NCBI RefSeq assembly: GCF_000876015.1
Contig: NZ_BBQM01000011.1
Location: 186,001-250,000 of the forward strand
DNA: 64,000 nt
Source: Cupriavidus basilensis
GTDB taxonomy: Bacteria; Pseudomonadota; Gammaproteobacteria; Burkholderiales; Burkholderiaceae
Direction of reading: 5' to 3'
Position numbers and translations under genes: made by a program. This document shows, in pieces, positions 58,164 through 64,000 of this stretch. Every line of letters starts with the position of its first letter. Within the stretch, counting starts at the first letter, position 1. The notes beneath the pieces were generated by a model that searched no databases, had not been told where the DNA came from, and saw only the letters and a program-made list of their open reading frames with translations.

Positions 58164-58403
58164 CGTTTCGGTGCCAACACATTCGATTTTTGTTAACTAC
58201 TGTATGGCGCGAGTTGTCACCGGCCCACGCTTTCCGATCATCGCAGGGACGGTCCAGGAGATGCGGCCGCAGGGCATCTAGGCTCACTGGTATGTACGGA
58301 ACTGCTGGCCGAGACTGGGCGGTGTCCCTGGCGGCTTCCTAGGTAATCCAGGAAGCGTCTGACTATCTTGAAACGCTGAGGAACTAAGACTGGAGACCCA
58401 TCG
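58164..58403. other. Intergenic, island
   Basis: 240 bp with no convincing gene. TCCTAGGTAATCCAGGA (58337-58353) is a partial inverted repeat. TGGAGA at 58391 may serve the next gene. Confidence 0.4.
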
Positions 58404-59066
58404 ATGCTAGATAAGAGAGTAGCTCTAACGAGTGCAGACTTTCTTGAAAAGACCAGCGAACAACTTAAGTTCCTCATTAAATCGGCAAAGGCGTACGACG
58501 AAGGGGATCATTCGGAGGCGGTCCGCATGGCGACGTCTCTTCGCGTCCTGTTGAATAGTAGCGGTAAAGACAATATTTCATTGCTTCGCCATCTCAAAGG
58601 AACGGACTGGCGGTTCATTGATACCGGCTTCACTTATTCCGCGAGCAATCTGATGACTCATACGGGTCTTGTATCGCTCCAAGCGTCGGAAGCCCAAGCC
58701 CGGTTTATTCCACTCATTACGTCAGGTCTTTCAACACCGCGCGCGATCCGAACTCCCTATCCGGATTGGTGGCGACAGTCTGTGGTGATACGAGACAAGG
58801 ATGGGAACAAGTTCACTCGCTGGCATCTCGTCGATTGGGTAGCAAATCAAGATGGTGGCGCGCATGTCGATGCATCGCTTGCAGATAGCTACTACAAGCT
58901 CAAGCGCTTAGATGGGACTGGTTGGCGTACATCGATAGGGGATATAGATGTTCCCGTGATGGGTGTGATAGATGCGAGCATCCGACAGATCTCCCATGAA
59001 TGCATTAGGACGTTTGAGCGAAAATTGCCAACTATCGTGCCCACAGGGCTATACGGCATCGCATGA
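58404..59066 (+). CDS. Hypothetical island protein, 220 aa
   Basis: Not recognised. The N-terminal 70 residues are helical (LEKTSEQLKFLIKSAKAYDE, then EAVRMATSLRVLLNSSG), reminiscent of small helical domains found in many uncharacterised island proteins. The remainder is mixed alpha/beta with Trp-rich stretches (YPDWWRQSVVIRDKDGNKFT, RWHLVDWVANQDGGAHVD). No signal peptide or membrane helix. TGGAGA lies upstream of the ATG. Codon use is island-type. Confidence 0.6.
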   Translation: MLDKRVALTSADFLEKTSEQLKFLIKSAKAYDEGDHSEAVRMATSLRVLLNSSGKDNISLLRHLKGTDWRFIDTGFTYSASNLMTHTGLVSLQASEAQARFIPLITSGLSTPRAIRTPYPDWWRQSVVIRDKDGNKFTRWHLVDWVANQDGGAHVDASLADSYYKLKRLDGTGWRTSIGDIDVPVMGVIDASIRQISHECIRTFERKLPTIVPTGLYGIA

Positions 59067-59151
59067 TTGATCTCGTGGCGAATGTTGATCCGTATCGCTA
59101 AACGTCACTCAAGAACCGTTACCGCAGTCATCCTTACCGGTGATTCGATCA

Positions 59152-59441
59152 ATGCCAGTAGAAAATCTTTTTACGGAAACGGTCTCGCCCGAAGCTCTGC
59201 GTGTGCGATCCGAAGCCGTGTTGTGGATGCGCAAGCAGATGGCGCAGCGTGGCTTGACATTGGCTGACCTAATGGCGGCAGGCTGTTTCGCCGCTCAGAG
59301 TTGTAGGGCCGACGAGAAAAGATCGACGGCGCGGTATCGAAGTGCTGATGGACAGAGTTGGGAGGGTAAGGGCGCATGCCGGATTGGCTCCGGCGAGTGC
59401 TCAATGCTGGACAGAGTATCGAGTATTTCGGAATGAGCTAG
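59152..59441 (+). pseudogene. H-NS-family nucleoid protein, frameshifted
   Basis: The first frame (from ATG 59152) reads ALRVRSEAVLWMRKQMAQRG then LTLADLMAAGCF and YRSADGQSWEGKG. One base later the family continues in another frame from 59376: MPDWLRRVLNAGQSIEYFGM, then a stop at 59439. Joined, these give the H-NS C-terminal DNA-binding motif, so a single-base loss near 59373-59376 has split the gene. H-NS-like proteins silence AT-rich acquired DNA and are often carried by islands. A sequencing error cannot be excluded. Confidence 0.8.
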
Positions 59442-59610
59442 CGCTGCAGCGCAGTGGCGAAAATTTACGAAATACAATTGGTCTTGAGAGGCATCGAAGA
59501 ACCCGGAAGGATGCGAGTACTCGTGTCGAAAATTCGGCGCCTAGAAGGGATTCATACATGCTGCGATTCCATATTTCCCCGATACGAAAGACACCTAAAA
59601 AGTTCTTGCG

Positions 59611-60651
59611 ATGACATCGATAGGCTTCATTCCTCGAAAACGTCTCCGATGGATTCCTGTGTCAGAGAGACTGGCTCACGAGTATTGCTATTTCTTGCAT
59701 GATGCCTGCGTCGGGATGCTGGGAGAGTATGAGAAAGCGCAGGCACATTTCGTACGCTTCGATTTCGTCAGCAAAACAGAATCTGCCCATTTCGAGGAAG
59801 TTGCACAAGCAGAGGATGCTGTGGCCGGGCTACGAGCAATTGGCCGTCTTGAGGAGGCGCGCAGAGTGGCTTTGAACTCCATCACCATGGCCATGGTGTC
59901 CGACTGCATGCACCATGTCTTCGAGGCTTTGCATTGCATGGAAAAACGGAAGTTTGTCGTCGCCCTTAATTTGCTTCGCAAACCACTTCTCGACAGCCTG
60001 GTATTTCTTTCGTGGATGTTGGGGGACGAAGAGGACTTCTACCGAGTCTTTGCCGAGCAATCTCCGATGGGGCTGACAGGAAAGGCCGTCGGAAACCGTA
60101 GGGCCGAGATACTTGCCCTCGCCTTATCCAAGACCGAGGTCGAGGATACGATCTCGGCTGAATGGCTAGACGCGGTGCTTTTTGACTCCGCTAACCAGAG
60201 TGGGCTTTATTGGCTACTTCAACGAGCTGTTCACCTCATCACGGCACAAAGGATCGAGCTTCGCACTGAGCCGGAAAACTTCAATTTCATTTTTAAACCG
60301 CACACTGATGACGATGTGTACATCGGGGTCTATGATGCGTTGCCAGGCGTGCTCCTCTATCTAAGCCATGTGGTAGCAAAGTTATTTCAATGCATGCAGC
60401 CGTGGGATGATGGGGCAAGAGACGCCTTTACTGTGAGGTCAATCTACGGCTTTCATCTTGTTCGCCGGGATGACATGGGTCTCGAAATCCAGCGCAAGCT
60501 TTCCGAACTATCGAAGCACATGATTTGCGATGCGTGCGGTACGCCCGCCAGGCCTACGTACCATAATGTCGGTCGCATCTTGTTGAACGAATCGTTTAGA
60601 TGTGCTTCGTGTCGTCGGGTTACACCATTCCCTTTCGCTTGGCTGTTTTAG
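59611..60651 (+). CDS. Hypothetical island protein with C-terminal zinc-binding pairs, 346 aa
   Basis: Not recognised. Residues about 20-300 look all-helical (AQAEDAVAGLRAIGRLEEAR; NLLRKPLLDSLVFLSWMLGD). The C-terminus holds two Cys pairs, CDACGTP and CASCRR, spaced as in a zinc ribbon, ending FPFAWLF. No membrane segment. No good ribosome site precedes the ATG at 59611, so the start is uncertain. It ends 78 bp before the recombinase fragment. Confidence 0.6.
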   Translation: MTSIGFIPRKRLRWIPVSERLAHEYCYFLHDACVGMLGEYEKAQAHFVRFDFVSKTESAHFEEVAQAEDAVAGLRAIGRLEEARRVALNSITMAMVSDCMHHVFEALHCMEKRKFVVALNLLRKPLLDSLVFLSWMLGDEEDFYRVFAEQSPMGLTGKAVGNRRAEILALALSKTEVEDTISAEWLDAVLFDSANQSGLYWLLQRAVHLITAQRIELRTEPENFNFIFKPHTDDDVYIGVYDALPGVLLYLSHVVAKLFQCMQPWDDGARDAFTVRSIYGFHLVRRDDMGLEIQRKLSELSKHMICDACGTPARPTYHNVGRILLNESFRCASCRRVTPFPFAWLF

Positions 60652-60728
60652 CCGCAAGGCTTGCTCGCGATTGTAACGAACGCCACCTGGAGTCGTTCCT
60701 AGAGCTTCGGCCCAATCCGAGGTGCCAG

Positions 60729-61235
60729 ATGCGAGAGGGTAAGGCCAAGGTCCTGTCCGAAGCTGAGTTCAAACGAGCCCTCAACACGGCAAAGAAATAC
60801 GCGCACGCCAAACGCAATGTCGCGCTGCTCTATTGTTCGTTCGGTTTCGGCCTGCGTGCGAAAGAGATGGCGGCACTAAAGATCAAGCATGTCCTCGGGC
60901 CAGATGGTGCACTACTTGAAGACATCAACCTAGATGGCTCGATGACCAAGGGACGAAAGCAGCGATACGTTTTCCTGACCAACCAACGTGTTGCCGCTGC
61001 GATCCGCGAATACATCGATGAGCGGCGTGAACGGGACGGAATCTTGTTCAACTATGAGTCGCCGTTGTTCCGGTCGCAGAAGGGAAGTGCGTTTTCGCCG
61101 AACACGTTGCAGCAGCTCTTCCGCCACGTATACGCACAATCACGTTTGCGGGGCGCGTCCAGCCACTCGGGTCGCCGGACATTCGCCACAGTGAAAACTA
61201 CACTACTGTCTCGCACATTGGTGGATTACCGGTAG
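60729..61235 (+). pseudogene. Tyrosine recombinase (phage-integrase family), 3' truncated
   Basis: 168 residues of a catalytic domain: KVLSEAEFKRALNTAKKYA, the first catalytic Arg in GFGLRAKEMAALK, the beta-hairpin Lys in MTKGRKQRYVFLT, and the H-x-x-R of SSHSGRRTFAT. After TFAT the sequence becomes unrelated and stops at 61233, so the second His/Trp and the nucleophilic Tyr are missing and it cannot cut DNA. The ATG at 60729 matches the usual start MREGKAKVL; the frame is also open upstream. The break near 61190 marks a past deletion or insertion in the island. Confidence 0.8.
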
Positions 61236-61335
61236 CGTTGCTACAGGGATATTAGTGGCAATTTTATCAGCTATGATTGCCCGTGGGTCGTGACGGGTTT
61301 GCTTCGGACAGATAGGCAGTCTCAGAAATCATAAG

Positions 61336-62541
61336 ATGACAAAGATCGGAAATCTCTTCCTTAGCTCGCCAGGCGCCAGCGAAAATTCCTCCAGTGCGCT
61401 TGCCTGTAAGCTTACGCATCCGTTCTCGAAAAGCTTCGAATGGGCTTGTCCTGACTCAAGATGGCATGTTGCAATCGATGCCGGAGGTGGTCATGTCAGC
61501 GCCCGGAATGCGGATAAGATGGCTTTCGAGGACGTAAAGCATCATGGAATGGCCGCTATCATGCGCGCGCTCGATTTGGCAGCCATACAAGAGAACCTAG
61601 TTTCCTCCGTTAAAGAACTGGGAGACTACTCCATTTGTAGATTCTACGAAAATGAAGCGCCGGTAGTGAGATTGACTTCAGTCGCACGTCAGGCAATATC
61701 GATTCAGTTGCATATTGAGCAGCGCGATGCCGATGGAAATTTGATACCGCAGCCGATACCGCCTGTGCCGGTTTGGAATAGAGCATTTCGATATTACAGA
61801 TTGTCGCAGCTTGCAACGGATATCTACGAAGCGTATCGAAATCTATATCTTGCGTTTGAAGCGCTGGCAGAACATATATTTCCTCGCATGCCAAAGGAGC
61901 GAGAAGGTGATTGGATTAGGCGTGCCTTCGAGGGTGCTCATGACAAGTATAGTCTTGCAGGACTAGTGCCTGAAAATTGCAGGAACCCAGGAGACTATTT
62001 GTTTGGAACACTCTATAAACATGTGCGATGCAATCTCTTTCATTCGCAGAGCGCTGACTCAATACTTCCATATTACCAAGTCGACGCGACAGCTGTTCAG
62101 CACGCCTATGAAGCATTGCTTAGGGTATGGAGACACATTTCCGCGCACGCACTTGGGACTTCGAGTGGCGGAGGAGTTGTCACACATCAAGGCTTCCGGC
62201 ACATGATGTCCAATGCGTTGGGTGCCAATGTGAAAGGTATTGTGACTCAAGTGGAGTTGCCTACGCGCAATGAGGGAGCCGCTTCTATTCCGATTGCTGT
62301 CCAAGCACTGGATGAGTGTATCTATATTGGGGAGGTATCTGCGGGAATGGTGGCAGTTACCGCAAGTCAGCGGAGCCCTGCTAGTCTCCCAAAAATTCGC
62401 TGCGCAGGGATCATGACCGAAACTTCGGCGCAGCTCTTTTGCGAAATTCCTGATGGTTTGGAAGTCGGTGATGTAGCCTATTTTCAAATGCATTTAGGCT
62501 TCAGATTGGTGCAGGGCGGCATGCCAAAGACGGAGTTCTAG
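61336..62541 (+). CDS. HEPN-like (MauJ-like) protein, 401 aa
   Basis: The middle part resembles proteins annotated as MauJ or HEPN-like: FRYYRLSQLATDIYEAYRNL, LAFEALAEHIFPRMPKEREG and the motif R231-C-N-L-F-H236 (R-X4-H). This R-X4-6-H motif is the catalytic signature of HEPN ribonucleases in toxin-antitoxin, CRISPR and anti-phage systems. The N-terminal ~120 residues and the C-terminal ~130 (beta-rich) are not recognised. Codon use is island-type. A membrane/coiled-coil protein follows 110 bp downstream. No adjacent MNT-type antitoxin is seen. A defence role is inference; MauJ proteins themselves have no proven activity. Confidence 0.6.
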   Translation: MTKIGNLFLSSPGASENSSSALACKLTHPFSKSFEWACPDSRWHVAIDAGGGHVSARNADKMAFEDVKHHGMAAIMRALDLAAIQENLVSSVKELGDYSICRFYENEAPVVRLTSVARQAISIQLHIEQRDADGNLIPQPIPPVPVWNRAFRYYRLSQLATDIYEAYRNLYLAFEALAEHIFPRMPKEREGDWIRRAFEGAHDKYSLAGLVPENCRNPGDYLFGTLYKHVRCNLFHSQSADSILPYYQVDATAVQHAYEALLRVWRHISAHALGTSSGGGVVTHQGFRHMMSNALGANVKGIVTQVELPTRNEGAASIPIAVQALDECIYIGEVSAGMVAVTASQRSPASLPKIRCAGIMTETSAQLFCEIPDGLEVGDVAYFQMHLGFRLVQGGMPKTEF

Positions 62542-62650
62542 TATGTTAAGCGGACTAAGATGTCCGCCTCGTAGTGGTCGGGTTTTGTGGCGGAATTGCA
62601 GAGCTTTGGAAAGCGATCTATAGATTTATTCCAGCTCAGGGATTTTTATT

Positions 62651-63283
62651 GTGGAAGCGAAGAAGACCGATCTGAGTAAGCTGAGCCTAGAGGACTTGCG
62701 ATTGGAATGGGAGGCCATTCGGAGGGGGACGCCTCTTGGGACACTTTTTGTGATAGTGTCAAAAATTGTTGCGGTAATTGTATTTGTCATTGGTGTTCCA
62801 ATCGGAGTCAAGAAAATTTTCTTTGAGGGCTCTGATGTTGCCTCGCGTGGACCAGGCAATATTTCAGCAACCGCTGGTACTCCTTCGCCTGCTTCCGGAG
62901 CTGAGTCAGACAAGGCGGCGGTGAGTTCGGAAATTAAGAAAAGAGATGAATCGATTTCATTGCAAGCTGAAAAAATAAAAGATCTTCAAGGGAAAGTGGA
63001 TACCCTTGCAGAGCAGCTAAATAGGCGTCCAGATGGATACCGATGTATGATCTATGATGGCGATTTAAACAAGTTGCGTGTAAAGAAGGATGAGGTCGAG
63101 CAGTATATTCAAACGCTTCTTCGGCCGCCGCAAACAAGGGAGCAAGCCGCTGCAGGGGTCTACTACACAGTTGAGGAGCTGGATGTCTTCGCAAAGCAAG
63201 CTGCCGAATATAGGAAGCAGGCCAGCGATATCCAAGAGCAGATAAAGGGTGTTGAATCTAATAGAGCACAATGCAAGTCGTAA
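62651..63283 (+). CDS. Membrane-anchored coiled-coil protein, 210 aa
   Basis: Not assigned to a family. Residues 29-55 are one membrane helix (TLFVIVSKIVAVIVFVIGVP); before it lies LSKLSLEDLRLEWEAIRRGT. Residues about 95-130 (EKIKDLQGKVDTLAEQLNRR) and 180-205 are coiled coil. The likely start is GTG at 62651, with only a weak CAGGGA upstream. It follows the HEPN-like gene in the same direction; the two could act together. Confidence 0.6.
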   Translation: MEAKKTDLSKLSLEDLRLEWEAIRRGTPLGTLFVIVSKIVAVIVFVIGVPIGVKKIFFEGSDVASRGPGNISATAGTPSPASGAESDKAAVSSEIKKRDESISLQAEKIKDLQGKVDTLAEQLNRRPDGYRCMIYDGDLNKLRVKKDEVEQYIQTLLRPPQTREQAAAGVYYTVEELDVFAKQAAEYRKQASDIQEQIKGVESNRAQCKS

Positions 63284-63391
63284 TCTGCTATAAGGATCTC
63301 GGGTGTGAGTGAGGCGTAGTGACCCTCTGAAGTTCTAGGATATCTTTGGCGGGTGGTCGTCTGTATAACAAGAACGGGGTGAGTGTTTGAA

Positions 63392-63935
63392 ATGATTGGC
63401 CAGTCAAGCGGCGTCGCATCGGTAGTAAGTGGATTTCTAGCGTGGATAGTCCGTGAGCACTGCATGCGAAATCCAGAGGCCGTCCAAAGGCCAGGGACAG
63501 ATGGAGCCTGGGGCGCCGACCCTAGCGGATGCGGGCCGGATGTTCTCTGCATACGGGGTTGATTTCAGTGTGGCGGAGCTGCGGTACATCGCACGCCATC
63601 CGGAAGCTCGGCGTCTGGCATGAAATGTCGAGGCTGGCCGGGCCTATATAGAGTTTGAAGAAGCGAATGGGTTTGTGGCGGAGACGGCATTTGTTCCACC
63701 CTCGCCGGAGTCCATTAAAGATGCAGTGGGTCCAGTGATTGCGACCGTAGTCTGTTTGATTCTGGTGCTCATGGCGTTGCTTACTGGCAACTACAAGCTG
63801 ACCGGTATTCTTGGTGCCGTAACTGCCGTATCGCTAATGGTTGCGTTACTTGAGTTCGCAGATATGCGAAACCGTCATCGTGCGCGTAGGGCGATCGAGC
63901 TTTGTGTCAGCGAGCCGCACGGGTTGAGTGTTTAG
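63392..63935 (+). pseudogene. Two-helix membrane protein gene, broken by a stop and probable frameshift
   Basis: A frame from 63453/63501 reads LADAGRMFSAYGVDFSVAEL and RYIARHPEARRLA, meets TGA at 63621-63623, and continues in the same frame through NVEAGRAYIEFEEANGFVAE into a two-helix membrane domain (VIATVVCLILVLMALLTG and LTGILGAVTAVSLMVALLEF) to 63935. Upstream, an ATG at 63392 opens another frame that may be the original start. The last part could still be translated from GTG 63675 as an 86-residue protein. Confidence 0.6.
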
Positions 63936-64000
63936 GTCACTTCAAGCCGGCGATCCTTCGAGACCATGCTTATAAAAAAGGGGGGGCAGACCTCAAAGCC
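63936..64000. other. End of window, island
   Basis: 65 bp after the broken membrane gene; contains AAAAAAGGGGGGG at 63976-63988. No feature recognised. Confidence 0.4.

Larger units (their letters stand above)
57757..64000. mobile_element. Acquired genomic island (left end in window)
   Basis: From about 57757 to the window end GC content falls visibly, codon use changes, intergenic gaps widen and genes are unfamiliar or broken. It contains the 3' part of the mug-like gene, hypothetical proteins, an H-NS-family pseudogene, a truncated tyrosine recombinase and a HEPN-like protein. The right end is outside the window, so size and attachment repeat cannot be given. Confidence 0.75.

Noticed and set aside
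59454..59702. 82-codon frame between the H-NS remnant and the 346-residue protein gene
   Set aside because: Starts with GTG without a ribosome site, overlaps the start of the next gene, and shows no recognisable composition or domain.
60600..60728. Extension of the recombinase fragment upstream of 60729
   Set aside because: The extra residues overlap the end of the preceding gene, and family members start at MREGKAKVL.

Overview
The window is high-GC DNA with tightly packed genes. Gene order, the folA-thyA, darP/pmbA and orn/M48/rsgA neighbourhoods and the protein sequences all suggest a Burkholderiaceae beta-proteobacterium of the Cupriavidus/Ralstonia type. Species cannot be settled from the sequence alone. 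Positions 1 to about 57,750 look like core chromosome. From about 57,757 to the end the base and codon composition changes sharply (AT-richer, ATA and TTG codons, broken genes), which marks an acquired island.

Region by region. 1-9,956 is housekeeping: a DEAD-box helicase cut by the window edge, gluQ, a LysR regulator divergent from a pirin-type cupin, a CobD/CbiB-like membrane protein, a DUF2007 protein, rsgA, an M48 membrane protease, orn and an AEC transporter. 10,017-15,316 holds mog and darP divergent from pmbA, the folA-thyA pair, and a TerC-family exporter behind a yybP-ykoY (Mn2+) riboswitch. 15,570-18,049 holds egtD and an EgtB/SenA-like sulfoxide synthase with an altered iron-binding motif. 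18,173-21,138 holds a second RhlE helicase with a long leader, an unassigned structured RNA with its own promoter and terminator, and tRNA-Arg(CCU). 21,198-28,676 holds an EmrE-type pump, BenE, an orphan solute-binding protein, an Uup-type ABC-F ATPase and an MFS transporter. 28,992-34,259 is parE, a lytic transglycosylase and parC. 34,485-37,556 is a split chromate transporter and an ABC exporter.

37,834-45,007 is a histidine-utilisation cluster (HutC-type operator, hutU, hutH, two transporters, hutG); hutI and hutC are not in the window. 45,077-46,753 is a lactate permease. 48,689-53,936 is a seven-gene minus-strand run (VOC protein, AlaX, LysE, EamA, RidA, cupin, aminotransferase), probably controlled by the divergent MocR-type regulator at 54,021. 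htpG has a recognisable sigma-32 promoter.

The island begins inside a mug-like DNA glycosylase gene. The first third of that gene has core codon usage and the rest has island codon usage, so it looks like a chimera restored at an insertion junction. Beyond it are hypothetical proteins, a frameshifted H-NS-family gene, a tyrosine recombinase lacking its catalytic end, a HEPN-like (R-X4-H) protein beside a membrane/coiled-coil protein, and a membrane-protein gene broken by an in-frame stop. This is the part of the window most likely to hold something undescribed; its function cannot be read from sequence alone.
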